Positions 34,067-46,600 are shown, counted from the first letter of the stretch. The stretch: 64,000 nt of DNA from Antilocapra americana (GCA_007570785.1 ML662442.1:60226180-60290179); one strand, 5' to 3'. The notes: a model not told the origin generated them from the sequence alone. Numbers and translations are program-made.

Positions 34067-35149
34067 CTCTTATGTGATTAATCTTCACCTCCTCTAAATT
34101 TATTGTAATCTTAATGCATCATGAATCTTCTATTTTCTTCCTTCTTTTCAAGGTTATAATCTCAGTATGTCCTTAAGCCTATCCCTTCCCTTCATGAGAA
34201 GAGATTAACCATACCCTTGGTTAATCAGTCATTGTCTCTCCTGTCTCTCTCTCTCTCTCTGACTCTCCACACATTTCTCTCTCTCTCTCATACACACACA
34301 CACAATTTCTGTGATTCTTTCATCTACAAGTTCAGTAATAGATGGCACCTGTTCTCAAGGGATCTATCAAACATAATGGTGCCATCAGTCTCCTTCATCC
34401 AGAGACAAAACTTTTGAGGCCATATTTTATTCTAATCCATCTTTCACCCTCTTTGTGTCTATTCATGTAGCTGTTAATTCCTATTAACTGTATTCTCAAA
34501 ATGGATCAACTTGTTCTCTCTCCATCTTTTAAATGCTGCTTTCAACATCTAAATATGTATCATCCATCTCTACACTTGCCTCTGGCTCTTCAGCCTTCAT
34601 TTCTCAAGTTCTCAACTCCTGACATACATATTTTTACTGTTAATCTCAAGGTAAATAATCTTTTTACTGATCTGTATACTCATAGTTAAGTCCTCTATAT
34701 TTGCATGTAAGTTGATTCTAAATGTAAAAAAATAAATCAATGTCATTTTTTATGATTCTTCAGATTGATAATTGTCATATCAATTTCTATAACATGCTAT
34801 GAACATATTTTCTAATCACTTATTATTGTTTTCTCTAGAGTTTCTAGTGTGCTTTTCCTCTCATCCCTTGCATTATATACCATTATCACATCCTTACATT
34901 TTTCTCTATGTCTCAAGCATGTCCTCTAAAGTTGGACTTTACCTTATTCCCACCCTACCCCCAAAGAATCTATTGTCCTGTCCTCTTGTTAGATAAATGT
35001 TTTCTAGTTCTTGCTGAGATTAATCCTTGCTGAGGCTAACTACCTTCTAGTTCTATGAAACGGTCAGTCATCTTTGGACTCCCTTCCCTTCCTTCTCTGT
35101 AAAATACAGTTTACTGGAGCTCATGCCTTCCTCTCTCCTGTTGACTAAC
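34067..35149. other. Unrecognised DNA
   Basis: Apart from the CT/CA simple repeat at 34238-34303, no supported feature. Pyrimidine-rich texture suggests an old antisense LINE. Confidence 0.35.
34238..34303. repeat. (CT)n and (CA)n compound simple repeat
   Basis: Two CT runs around 34242-34260 and 34277-34289, then a CA run to 34303. Confidence 0.9.
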
Positions 35150-35635
35150 ATTGGGGGAGATAAGCTTTCTAAGTTCTGCAAGTCTTTATTCTGGTTTCAC
35201 ATTAACTAATAGTTTGGCTGGGCTGATATTTTCCAGATTAAAAATAGGTTTTCCTCAAAACTTCAGAGGCATTGCTTATTCACTGCCAGTTACGAAGAAT
35301 CTGATACCAACTTGATTCTCATCCTTTTTAAAGTAGAAAAATTGATTAATTTTCTTCCACTAACTATGGGAATTGTCTTCTATTATTTCTTCTTTCTGTC
35401 AATTCTCTGCTGAAAATCCCATTCTTCAGCTATTGGATCTTGTGAATTATTCTTCTGTATCAGGATTTCCTCTCATGTTTTCCACCTGATTCCAGCAAAG
35501 TCTTCTCTAGCCACCCCAAAATTCCTTCTCCCATATAACTAATCCTCCTCTCCTAGTTTATTTTTCTCTTAATCACTCATCTCTTTCTAATTTACAGTAT
35601 CAGCAGAGTTTACTTCTACTTAAAAAAATAATTGT
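35150..35635 (-). mobile_element. Possible old LINE (L1M-type 3' region), very diverged
   Basis: 'ctaatagtttggctgggctg', 'aacttcagaggcattgctta' and 'agaatctgataccaacttga' keep the order of a known old L1-associated antisense stretch, but every block is degraded. Tentative. Confidence 0.35.
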
Positions 35636-35753
35636 AATAAATAGTGTAACTATATGTAACTTTGTTCTGTATTTTCCAAATTTCCTATAAATGTGTTAGC
35701 ATACTTTCATAATTTAAAAAGTAAAAAAGATTCAAAAATATACATCCATCTTA

Positions 35754-35783
35754 TGTGTGTGTGTATGTATATATATATATATA
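35754..35783. repeat. (TG)n(TA)n simple repeat
   Basis: A short TG run followed by nine or so TA units. Confidence 0.88.
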
Positions 35784-35844
35784 ATCTATTTGACTGTTCC
35801 AGGTCTTAGTTTAGGCACATGGGGACTCTGATCTTCATTGATAT

Positions 35845-35988
35845 TTATTGTGGCACACAGGATCTTTCATTACAGCATGCAAACACTTAGTTGCAATACG
35901 TGGGATCTAGCTCCCTGCCCAGGGATCAAACCTGGGCCCCCTGCAGTGGGAGTGTGGAGTCTGAGCCACTGGACCACCAGGAAAGTCC
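35845..35988 (-). mobile_element. CHR-type SINE
   Basis: Reverse copy: 'aatacgtgggatctagctcc', 'cccagggatcaaacctgggc' and the head 'ccactggaccaccaggaaag'. Confidence 0.92.
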
Positions 35989-37560
35989 CACATCCATTAT
36001 ATTTTTCTCTCCCACTCCTAGAGAAGAACACTCTACACTCCTCTCTATTAGATCTGGTTTGGTTCCTTGTGGACCATCCACCTTTGAACAAAGACGTCTG
36101 CCATCCTCATTCCACCCAGCCATAAACACACCTCCAATGCACAATGGTGAAACTAAGACGCTTGACTTGAAATAAAGGTCTCATTTGGAAAAGAGAAGAA
36201 AAACTTGGAATATACCCAGCAGTCACAAATACATAAGAGTGATAAATCCTATTGAGGAGAAGTTATAAAAGGATTGCAGTTTTTTATAATGACAAGGTCA
36301 GTAATGACCCAGAGAGTGATGTAGGGGAGAGGCATGATCACCAGAAGAGAAGAGTTCAAGGAACTGAGAGATTCCAGTACTGCAAGGATCCATATGGATA
36401 ATGCTGTAGAAAATACCAGACAGAAAATTGTTTAAAGTAAGCTGCTTTCCTTATCTAGGTTAACCAACAGCCCAAGTATATGTGATGAGGGACAGCATTC
36501 AGAGTGCATGTGTTCCCCAATTCTTATCAAAAAGAGATTTCTCAAGGAAAGAAACCTCATGGATGCATTTGCTAACTTCAGTGAGAGTTTCTGCAGTATT
36601 TCAAAATTATCTGGCATTTTCTATCTTTAGAGTTTAAGCTCTTTGAGACAGAGACATAACCTATGTGTATAGTCTTCATTTTGGTATTCTCAGGCCTAGT
36701 ACAACAATGCCTAATAAATACCTACTGGGAATCTGGCAACCCTCACATTATCATTTTAAGAAACTTCCACCAAAGTAATGTATCATGAGATCATGAAGAT
36801 TTTGGAGTGACCAAGTCAGAGAAGAATATTCCTCTAGTAATTGATAAGTAACAGGTGAGATCTCCACATTAACATTCATTCATTTCAACATGCTTTCTCT
36901 GAATTTAGAATAGTTTGAAATCTTTCAAATATGTGAGTCCATTTGCCACATTGACTGATGGCCATGTTTTGAAATATCACGTGATTCCAACATGTTTTAC
37001 TCTCTCTTCAAAATAAGAAATCTTTGAAACTGCTTTAAGGTCAAATAGACTCAGTCTGATATTTTTATTTGATGTTTCTATTAGGGTCATGTTCTTGGTG
37101 TAAAAACATTGCTAATATGAAGACCACTGAATTCAGCAGTGCCACATTCAGCCAGTGTGAATGTGGTGGAAGTCAGGGCACTGCTCGGTTGTCAATACCT
37201 AGAACCCTGCCCGCCATACATGGAGCTCCTCTTCCTCCAGAATATTCTTGCTCTGCCCACCCAGATGCTCATGGTCTTCCCTGACTCTGCCCCCTTTCAT
37301 TTCATGATGGATTCCTGGCTTCTGCTTGACTTTACAATGGTCTCTACAAAGTAAAAAGGAAAAGTTGGCAACATCCAGTTAAAAAAAAAATCACTTTAGA
37401 TAATTTATCTTACATGACTACACTATTTAATTAGACTGTCAGTTACCCTCATCATACCCCAAAATATTACTCTAGCCCAAAAGCCAAATCCTCTTATAAT
37501 ATTCTTCAAGACTTCTGAAGGAGCAAATTTTTCTCTTTTATAATCTATAGCCAAATGCAA
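35989..37560. other. Unrecognised DNA, 1.6 kb
   Basis: A small perfect hairpin (9-bp arms 'ccacattca' / 'tgaatgtgg', 7-nt loop) lies near 37142-37166. Frames of at most about 95 codons overlap the SINE end or lack features. No gene recognised. Confidence 0.4.
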
Positions 37561-37700
37561 ACTGGTAGTAATCCAATTCAATCCCTTCATCTAGAAGATA
37601 ATGGAGCCAAGGCTCAGGAAAGATAGTGGACTTGTCCTCTATTCTACAACCAATGAATATTGGAGTTGGGACCTTTCATGCTACTTCTTCAAATGGACTC
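37561..37700 (-). mobile_element. MIR SINE, diverged
   Basis: 'cttcatctagaagataatgg', 'agccaaggctcaggaaagat' and 'gacttgtcctctattctac' resemble the reverse MIR core. Confidence 0.5.
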
Positions 37701-38770
37701 AAACACTGATGTCCGATTCTTTAATGGCGCACCTTTGAAACATGATGAAGGTTCCTAACTGAATTATTTAAATGGACAAGGCCATACTTCATTACTAACA
37801 ACTACAGCTCAGATCTTAACACCCATCTACAGCTATCCAACCTGCCTCATGTTTTCCAGGCTTGTCTCTGGGGGGGCACGGAGTAGGGGTAGGATGCAGA
37901 GGATAGCTAGGGGAGGGCACTGCACAAAGAAACAGAGCAGTACTGGCAGCCTTTGGAGTTTTGCCTAAAGCTAAGCACTGCCAGGAGTGAAAGTCATTAA
38001 AGGCCCTTTGCAAAAGTTGTTAAGAAATGTGTAAACAGTCACATAAACAACACCAGGTCAGGTCAAGGAAAGAGACGGGCAACTTGCGGAGGCCTGAGGA
38101 GAGCCTGCCAAAGTGTGAAATTCCCAGCAGGGAGAAGACATTTGGAAAAACAACTCCATCAAGTTTTATCAACACAAATCATTTCCTAAGTGGTATATTT
38201 TATTTGGAGTATGTGTGGCCTACATTTAACAAGGGAAGCTTTTATCAATCGCAGTTTTTATCACTTCCAGATATCTTGGTTTCTGAATGACTGGCAACGT
38301 TTACGGTGTGCTCCTTTTTCTGGGCTCTGCTGTCTAAACATACCCTGTGTGATGCTCTCGGCGTGGAGCACGGCGGTGCCCTGCACGCACACTTCCTGGT
38401 GGCCGGGCTGTGTGGTTCAGCCTTGCACATGCTGAACTGTAAACAAACGTGGGCCTGGTGTTCTAATTTTAAGCCTTAGAGAAAACAGACATATTAATAA
38501 CCATAGCAGTAGAGAAACACCCACAAATAGACTGTGTGATGAAATCCTAGTTTCTCTGCCACAGGAAAGGCTTTGGCATTTTCTTTTTGAAGAGTTGATG
38601 CTGCAAGAACATGATTTCATCTACGATTTCCTTGACCTTCTTTGGAATGGCTTCATGGGCCTAGACATTCAAGGGAGCTGTGTTGAATATGGAAAAGTGA
38701 TTTCTCCCTGCCTGTGACTTTGCCCACGTGTGAAGAACAATTTCATGAAGATGAGAGGGGAAGTCTTATT
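37701..38770. other. Unique DNA with a CpG-rich spot
   Basis: No gene model is supported. The segment 38295-38445 has several CpGs ('ctcggcgtggagcacggcgg') in a CpG-poor window and overlaps an 82-codon plus frame (38190-38435) without recognised features. Confidence 0.45.
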
Positions 38771-38984
38771 GGGGCTTCCCAGGTAGCACAGTTGGTAAAG
38801 AATCCACCTGCCAGTGCAGTAGACATAAGAGATGTAGGTTTGATCCCTGGGTCGAGAAGATCCCCTGGAGAAGGAAATGGCAACCCACTCCAGTATTCTT
38901 GTCTGGAGAATCCCGTGGACAGAGGAGCCTGGCAGTCTACAGTCCATGGAGTCACAAAGAGTCGTATGCGACTGAACACGCACA
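38771..38984 (+). mobile_element. Bov-tA SINE
   Basis: Full plus copy from 'ggggcttcccaggtagcaca' to 'gtatgcgactgaacacgcac'. It carries a small insertion in the head ('agacataagagatgtaggtt'). Confidence 0.95.
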
Positions 38985-39910
38985 TGTAGATAACGGCCAG
39001 GAACCTAAAGGCTTCCATTTCCCATCCAGAGTCTTCCCTCCCTAGCCGTTCAAGAAACTCTTTCTGTGTGCCTTCATTTGTACTCTTCTTCCGTCAGTGT
39101 TATCTTCTTCCGCCTCTTTTGTTCACCGACAAAACCTGTCTCCTTAGCCTGGTGAATCAGATTTTGCCCTGTTTCAGGAGGGCTAGCAGTCTGAGTATGC
39201 TCCTGTGTACTCTCAGAGCCACAGATGTGCATGCAACTTTATCCCATGGCAGTTTCCCCATTGTCTGTCATACTGAATACAAAGGGAAGCTTTTTAAAAT
39301 ACAAATAAATTGTATTAAATTTCTGTTTCTCTTGAAAGTCATGAGAGAAGTTTGCACCAAATTCAGAGGGTAAGTGTGAGCTTCTCTGATTTAAAATGTA
39401 GTCTGGCTACCCTATGAAGAGTCTACCCTGTGGCTGTACCTCAAAGAAACATGTCGTCACCCCCCAGGACAGCTGAGAATGGAGTTCATTGAAGGGCCAA
39501 GCTATTAAGGATGCCCTTGAAAGAGAAATAAATCATGGTCAGATCTTCACCATGAACCCTTGACTGAAAGTCACCATGGCAGAACTGTCAGAAGAGAAGG
39601 TGTCATTTTGTAACCAGGCTGCTTCTCACAAGTGTAGCTCTGCATAGTAGTCACCAAGGAGTATTAGAGATTTGTTTGTCTAAGTGATGGCTTTTTATCA
39701 CCTGAGTAATGCAGGGAAGCACCAGCGGTTTGCACGTCTACCCCGTATGACACAACAGGATTTCATCCTCTTCCCACGTGGCACAGGGATTGTTTACTCT
39801 TTCAGAAACCCGTTTCACGTCTCTGTGAATTATTTCCCCCACAGAAAATTTAGTTATTTTTTCATTTGTGTTTCTATTCTCAGCGACATAAGGACAGAAC
39901 AGTCTCTTCA
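38985..39910. other. Unrecognised DNA
   Basis: A 102-codon plus frame (39068-39373) and an 85-codon plus frame (39684-39938, running into the CHR SINE) lack any recognisable domain. No supported gene. Confidence 0.4.
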
Positions 39911-40070
39911 GGGACTTCTCTGGCAATCCAGTAGTTAAGACTTTGCCTTCCCAATACAGGGGGTGTCCAGTTCCATCCATGGTCGGGGAGCTAAAATTCC
40001 AAGTACCTCATGGCCAAAAGCCCCAAACAGAAACAATATTGTAACAAAGTCAATAAAAACTTTAAAAATG
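39911..40070 (+). mobile_element. CHR-type SINE
   Basis: Plus copy: 'ggacttctctggcaatccag', 'tccatggtcggggagctaaa', ending with 'aagtcaataaaaacttt'. Confidence 0.92.
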
Positions 40071-40076
40071 GTCAGC

Positions 40077-40245
40077 AACAGTGCTCAGCTCAGTGCTCTG
40101 TGAAAACCTGGAGGGATGGGAGGGAGGCTCAACAAGGGTATACGCATACATGTAGCCGATTCATTTTGTTGAACAGCATAAACTAACACAACATTGTAAA
40201 GCAATTATACTCCAATAATAAAATAAGTAAAAATGGACCTCATCA
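40077..40245 (+). mobile_element. Artiodactyl L1 3' UTR end
   Basis: 'gtgctctgtgaaaacctgga', 'gggagggaggctcaacaagg' and 'taacacaacattgtaaagca' ending in an A-rich tail. Only the last 170 bp of the element. Confidence 0.85.
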
Positions 40246-40344
40246 AAAAAAAAATCTTAAAAAAGAGTAATCTATTTCAATTAACCACTAATTGAAACCA
40301 CTAATGTTTGCTCAATGCCTTGTATTTGTCAGACAGTGTCCAGT

Positions 40345-40538
40345 ATTTAGTGGCTCAATCGCGTCCGACCTTCAGGACCCTTTGGACTACCCGCTAGGCT
40401 GCTCTGTCCATGGGATTTCCCAGGCAAGAATACTGTAGTGGGTTATCATTTCCTTCTCCAGAGGATCTTTCTGATGCAGAGAGCAAACAGTATGTCTCCT
40501 GCATTACAGGCAGATTCTTTACCCACTGAGCCATTGGA
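40345..40538 (-). mobile_element. Bov-tA SINE, diverged
   Basis: Reverse copy from 'tggctcaatcgcgtccgacc' to 'ttacccactgagccattgg'. Confidence 0.92.
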
Positions 40539-41274
40539 GTACTTTACTATTTTAAAAATATCTCACTTAACCCCCTTAAGGTATATGTCGGTGTTTTTTA
40601 GTACACTCACAGAGCTGTGCAATCATCATTTCTATCGAATTTCAGAATATTTTCATCACCCTAAAAAGAAACCCAGAACCTGTTAGCAGTCACATGCCTG
40701 CACTCACATCTCCAGTACCAGGCAGCTACCAATTATCTTTGTGTCTCTGTGGATTTGTTATTTCGGACATGTCATACAAATGGAATCATACAGCATGTGG
40801 CCTTTTGTGTCTAACTTATTTCACTGTTTGTCAATATAATGTTTCTCAAGTTCATCCATGTTGTATTATTTATCAGTTCTTTCTTATAGCTTAATATATT
40901 CTATTTTATGGGATTCACCACACCCATTAATCAACTGAGTGATATTTGGTTTGGTTCCAAGTCTTGGCTATTTGGGAAAGTGCTGTTCTGAAATTCATGT
41001 ACACGATTTTGTGAAGATGTGTGTTTTCTTTTCTCTTGGGTATATATATCTAGGAATGAAACTGTTGAGTCATATAAAACTCTTTAACTTTTTGAGAAAT
41101 TCAAATTTTCTTTCCAAAGATGCTGAACCATTTTACAATCCACCAGCAATATTTGAGAGTTCCAACTTTTCTACACCCTCTCCAGTACTTGATCTATTTG
41201 ATTAGAGCCATCAAAATTTGCGTGAAGTGATATCACATTGCAATTCTGATTTGCATTATTAAAAGATGCTTATT

Positions 41275-41802
41275 CCTTGGAAGGAAAGTTATGACCAACT
41301 TAGATAGCATATTGAAAACCAGAGACATTACTTTGTCAACAAAGGTCCATCTAGTCAAGGTTATGGTTTTTCCAGTGGTCATGTATGGATGTGAGAGTTG
41401 GACGGTGAAGAAAGCTGAGCACCGCAGAATTGATACTTTTGAACTGTGGTGTTGGAGAAGATTCTTGAGAGTCCCTTGGACTGCAAGGAGACCCAACCAG
41501 TCCATCATAAAGGAGATGAGTCCTGGGTGTTCATTGGAAGGACTCATGTTGAAGCTGAAACTCCAATACTTTGGCTACCTCATGAAAAGAGTTGACTCAT
41601 TGGAAAAGACCCTAATGCTGGGAAGGATTGGGGACAGGAGGAGAAGGGGACGACAGAGGATGAGATGGCTGGATGGCATCACTGACTCGTTGGACATGGG
41701 TTTGGGTAGACTCTGGAAGTTAGTGATGGACAAGGAGGCCTGGCAGACATGACTGAGCGACAGTTGGACATGACTGAGGGAGTGAACTGACCTGAACTGA
41801 AT
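41275..41802 (+). mobile_element. BovB LINE 3' end inserted in L1M
   Basis: The only plus-strand BovB in the window. Starts at 'cttggaaggaaagttatgac' and ends with the 'gaactgacctgaactgaa' terminal repeats. Likely duplication 'taaaagatg' / 'taaagatg' around the insertion. Confidence 0.94.
41291..41752 (+). pseudogene. BovB ORF2 C-terminal fragment, open for 153 residues
   Basis: An uninterrupted frame covering the region after the RT palm: '[20 protein letters not shown]', '[20 protein letters not shown]', '[20 protein letters not shown]' and '[20 protein letters not shown]'. It stops a few residues before the usual C-terminal end. It lacks endonuclease and catalytic RT motifs, so it is inactive alone; the open frame probably reflects a younger copy and not selection. 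Confidence 0.88.
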
Positions 41803-43740
41803 GACTAAAGATGTTAATCATCTTTTTAGGTACTTATTGGTTACTTGCATGGATCTTTTTTGTTTGTTTTAAGAAATGTGTACTCAAATTTTTTCCTATA
41901 TTTTTTACCTGGACAATTTGTCATTTTATTGTTGAGTTGGAAGAGTTCTTTATATATTCTGAATGCACGTTCTTTATCAGATATATGATTTGCAAATATT
42001 TTCTTATTCCATGTGTTGTCTTTTCATTGTCCTAATGCTGTTATTAGTAGTACAAAAGTATTTTTTAATTTTGATAAGCTTTAATATATCTATTTTTTCT
42101 TTTATTGCTTGTATATTTGCTGTCTAATAAATTATGGCCTAATACATTATTGACTATATTTCACTCCTATTTTCTCTTCTAAGAGTTTTATAGATTTAAC
42201 TCTTACATATTATGTCTAGTTTAGGTCTAAATTGTCCATTTTAGATTAATTGTTTTGTGTATGGTGTGAGGTAGAAATCCAACTTCTTTCTTTTACATAT
42301 GGAAAAACACCATTTGTCTTAGCACCACTTGTTAAGAAGTCTATTAATCCCCTGTTGACTTGTCTTGTCACCCTTACTGAAATCAATTTGCCAAAAATGT
42401 GTTTATTTTTAGACATTTAAATCTGTTCCATTGAGCTGCATGTCTACCCCTTCTAGTACTAAACTGTCTTGATTATCATAGCTTTTTATCTCTAAAAGTG
42501 TATTTCTTCCAACTTTATGCTTTGCTTTCAAGAGTGCTTTGACTACTCTGTCCCTTATGTTTCTATTTGAATTTTAGGATAAGCTAATGAATTTCTGCAT
42601 CAAGTCAGCCTAGATTTTACCATGAAATGCTGAATCTGTAGATCAATTTGGTGAATATTGTCATCTTAACAATATTAAATCTTCTGATTCATGACTATTA
42701 AATGTCTTTCCATTTACTTATTTTCTTCAATTTCATTGACAACATTTCATAGTTTTCAGTGTACAAATCGTATACTTCTCTAAAGTATTTATTCCTAAAT
42801 ATTTTATTCTTTTTAATGCTATTGTAAATCAGACATTTAAATTTCATTTTCAGATTGGTATATTGTTAGTATGTTGAAATACAATACCTTTTTGTATATT
42901 GGTCTCTATCTTGCAAGCTTATTGACCTAACTTATTAACTCTAATTGGTTTTGAACTTAATTATTGCAATTGACTTACCTTTAAATCTTTTAAAGCAGTT
43001 CAAATCTGCTTTTAAGTCTGTCATTTGAATTTTCACTTGAGTTAGTGTTCTTTTAAACTCCAAACTTCTATTTGATTTGCTGTTATTTCTTTTTATTATT
43101 AGTATTCTCTATTTTGTTAGACACTGCTCTCTCCTTTTTCTCTTTGGACATGATTACTTCAGTTCTTAAACATACTTAGGATATTTTATTTAAAATCTTT
43201 GTCTGCTAAGCCAACTTCTGGGCCTTCTCAGGAACAGCCTCTGTTGGTTGCTTCTTTTCATGATTTGTCATTCCTTCTTGTTTTCTTGCATTTACACGTT
43301 TTCATTAAAAACTGGACATTTTAAACAATAAAATGCAGCAGCTCAGGAAGCCAGATCCCCTTCCTTTTCAGGATTTATTGTTGCTGGTATAGGTTGTTGT
43401 TTTTGCTGTTTGTTTATCTAGTGAATTTCCTGAGCAAACCATGTAAGTTTGTATTCTTTTTCACATGTGGCCACTCAAGTCTCTGCACAGTTAGTTCAGC
43501 GGTCCCAGTCAGCTAATGATTGAATATAGTTCCTTAAATACCTGGCATCAGTAAGTCTTCTGGCCTTTGTCAAGGGGCTTTGTGTGTATTTTGGGGCACA
43601 CATTCAACACTCAGGAAGGCAGGTTGTAATTCTGACCTGACATTGCATTCCTGTTTGTGTGGCATCCCAAGTGAGCCAAAAGTGAGGGCTTAGGACTTTC
43701 TCAGGCATTTCTCTGGGCATTTCCATAGCCCTATGCATGC

Positions 43741-43840
43741 AACCCACTTCAATGTTCTTGCCTGAATAGTTCCATAGACAGGGGAGCCTGGTGGGCTACA
43801 GTCTATGGTGTCGCAAAGAGTTGGACATGACTGAGAGATG
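43741..43840 (+). mobile_element. Bov-tA SINE, 5'-truncated
   Basis: Starts inside the element at 'aacccacttcaatgttcttg' and ends 'ggacatgactgagagatg'. A 'tatgcatgc' / 'catgcatat' pair flanks the SINE and its CA tail. Confidence 0.93.
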
Positions 43841-43872
43841 CACACACATACACACACACATTCACACACACA
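43841..43872 (+). repeat. (CA)n simple repeat, SINE tail
   Basis: Interrupted CA run directly following the Bov-tA copy. Confidence 0.92.
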
Positions 43873-44734
43873 TGCATATGGCTTTTTAGATGCCCAGGAC
43901 AATTAAACTTGTTTTAAGACCCGTAGGGACATCTTGTTCTCCAACTTTTCCTTATAAGTTTTTTGATCAGATTCTTTTTTTCTCTAATTATCATTAATAT
44001 CACTCTCTTGCATAATGGCAATATTAACAGTTGTCGCTGGTTGTTTTGACAAATTCTCCCAGGAAAAACTGTTCACATGGAGTAAGGGCCAACACTTAGA
44101 GTGGGAGTTTTCAGGAATCATCAGACAGCTCACATAGTGACAGTTCTCTGAAGTTGATGCTTCTGAGAAGCTCCAAAGATGCTCTATCCCCTCCAGTCCC
44201 TACTAGGCTACTGTTTTTCATTGCAGTCATGTTTGTGAGACTACTGGTTTTCAAAGCTATCTCAGAGTTGAGGAGAGGGTGTTGGGAGAAGGGCAAGTTC
44301 ATACACTATAAAACCTCCTGTTTTTAATTCAGATTCAGATTTTTTAAAAATCTCTGTTCTGCAAATCTTTGGTTAATTTCCAGAGTTCTGAAAATTTTAT
44401 TTTTGGTGATTTTTGGCAATGTTTTTCTTGCTTGTATAATGGAACAACTCTTTGGAGGTCCTTTCTATACCATTCCCACTAATGTTCTCTCTCCTATTGC
44501 CTTATAATAGAATATTCTTGATCAAAATATTGTTTAGAAAATGCCAGACCATAAATATTTTAATTGTTTACAAATAATGAAATGATTTGTGTAACCAATG
44601 TAACTGTATTATTCTCCTTTTTCTGCTAACCTGTTCTTCGATTTTTTTTTTACCCTACAGAATATAGATTATCTTTATCTCTCCAGATTTCCACATGCAT
44701 CTAAGGACAATAAGAAACAACAAGAACTTGCAAC

Positions 44735-44945
44735 ATTTCCTTTCTGCCAAGCACCATCTAGCACACTTTACAAATACTAGCTCATAAGATCCTATGATAT
44801 AAGTGTTATTATGACCCTTGTTGTAGACATGAAGAAAACCTCTGCACAGGAAGGTTAAATAATGCATTCAAGGCCACACAGCTAGATATAGACAGAGCTG
44901 GGTCTTGAAATGAAGCAGCCTTAGCTCTCCTTAACCAGGACACTA
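44735..44945 (-). mobile_element. MIR SINE
   Basis: Long reverse copy: 'tctgccaagcaccatctagc', 'aagatcctatgatataagtg', 'caaggccacacagctagata' and 'agagctgggtcttgaaatga'. Confidence 0.9.
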
Positions 44946-46159
44946 TATTGAAGACAAATTAACCAGTCTAAAGGTTGACATTTAGATTTTAAAAAACAAT
45001 GCTATTAAATTTTGTCATTTTTAGGGCTACAAAAACTTTGGCTGGACAAAAGGAAATATATACTAATTTGCTGTCATCCACATGACAGACCTATAAAAAT
45101 GTCCACTGTGGAAAATGCAGTGAAGGAGCAACATCAACTTACTGATGTTATCAAAGATGTGATTGTGTTATATGATACAATGTAAGCATATGCTATATGC
45201 ATTTTTTAAAAAAGCAATAAGAAGTCAAAGGTGCAGATACAAACTTTAGCATTTGACTCTTGAAGCTATTCCAAGTCCTTTCACTTTATAAGGATGTGCA
45301 GTGCCAGATCCATTCTGAAACTGTGTGTAAAATTCTACATGCTACAGTGAAATTAATACTTTTTAAAGAGTGATTTTATAGAAAGTTGGCACCAGAAAAT
45401 AAGGTTCTGTTTCATTATTTTGACATATAAAAGTTTATTGAGGTCACAACATATTCTTTTTTAGAAAAAAATCATTAGCACATGGTGAAATACACAATTT
45501 ATTGGCATAGTCACAGTAGCACTTTTTCTGTGTAAATTTCTCAGAGTCCATCCAAAATGTATTTGAGACAACTTCTAAATACAGCTGACTGATGAATAGA
45601 TTAACATGAATAAAGTTCTTCATGCCAGTCTTTAAGTTTCTAGTTCTCAAATAACATTGCTAATCATTTAGCCACATAGGGCCTGCTTTATTTTTCAAAT
45701 TCCTCTATGCATGCTTTGCAATCAACACTTTCCTTTCAAAGGCCTTGTTTTACCCTCTTTATTAAAACACCCTCTGTGTGATGGCTCCCTGAGAGTTTCT
45801 CCACCTCCTAAGCCTTTTCTCTCTAGAAGAGGGTCTACTGTACTTTTTTCCATCAATACTAACAACATAATGGAGGTGTTGATGTTTTTCAAACACTAAA
45901 ATTGAGCAAGTCTTGAAATAACTGACCTACAGTTGATTTTGGCCAACTAAACAATTTACAGCTTACCTCTCTGGTTTGGTGTTAACTCACTGTAAACCTC
46001 AAGGATCTTTTGAGTAGAGGAGCAAACCTGGAAAAATATTTGCACTTAGAAGTTAAGTCAAAATTTGTACTCCTAGACTCGCCTCCCTTTGAGGAAACCC
46101 AGAAATTTCACTAACATAAGCTTTATTTAAATGTGTGAATTATAGCTGAAAACAGTTTT
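44946..46159. other. Unrecognised AT-rich DNA, 1.2 kb
   Basis: No gene or repeat supported. A 69-codon minus frame at 45444-45650 has no recognised features. Confidence 0.4.
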
Positions 46160-46290
46160 ATCCTCTAACTCAAGCTCTATTGACCAATGAGGAAACTGAG
46201 GCCCAAGGAGATGATTAACTTGCCCAAGTTAACACAATTCAGCCACGCATGAAATATGGCTACTCCCGGCTGGCTTCCTAGGACACTATT
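46160..46290 (-). mobile_element. MIR SINE
   Basis: Reverse core 'ccaatgaggaaactgaggcc', then 'cttgcccaagttaacacaat'. Confidence 0.85.
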
Positions 46291-46387
46291 AGGGGCCTTG
46301 GAGGCAATATTCCTCTGCTTTAATCACCACAGAGCCAAGTACCAGGCAGCTGGAGACCACCCCTATAGCCCAAAGCCCGCTGAAATT

Positions 46388-46600
46388 CTTTCATTTTTTA
46401 TTAGCGTATAGTTGCTTTTTTACTGGAGTATAATTGTTAGTACATAAACTAACACAATGTTGTGTGTTTCTGCTGTACAACAAAGTGAATCAGCATATGT
46501 GTATGTATGACCCCCCCCCTCCTCCAGCTCCCTCCCACCTCCTCCCCTATCCCAACCCTTGGGTCATCCCAGAGCACCTAGCTGAGTTCCTTGCACTTGT
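46388..46600 (-). mobile_element. Artiodactyl L1 3' UTR end
   Basis: Reverse copy: 'ttttactggagtataattgt', 'actaacacaatgttgtgtgt' and 'tgtacaacaaagtgaatcag', followed by a C-rich stretch at 46510-46560. Confidence 0.85.

Larger units (their letters stand above)
40556..43080 (-). mobile_element. Old L1 (L1M), 3' UTR and ORF2 portion, interrupted by BovB
   Basis: Antisense L1M text: 'gaaacccagaacctgttagc', 'caaatggaatcatacagcat' and 'aagttcatccatgttgtatt' form the 3' UTR. After the BovB at 41275-41802 it continues into ORF2 antisense ('gttctttatcagatatatga', 'acatatggaaaaacaccatt', 'taaatgtctttccatttact'). No frame of note remains. Confidence 0.82.
43081..44510 (-). mobile_element. Old LINE-like repeat (L1M or HAL1 type), unresolved
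   Basis: 'tcaggaacagcctctgttgg', 'cattaaaaactggacatttt', 'gcatcccaagtgagccaaaa' and 'aattctcccaggaaaaactg' are stretches I recall from old mammalian LINE copies, in the antisense direction. The border with the preceding L1M is not visible. Family uncertain. Confidence 0.5.

Noticed and set aside
38714..39018. Three overlapping frames of 91-105 codons
   Set aside because: All read through a Bov-tA SINE, which is open in several frames in many genomic copies.
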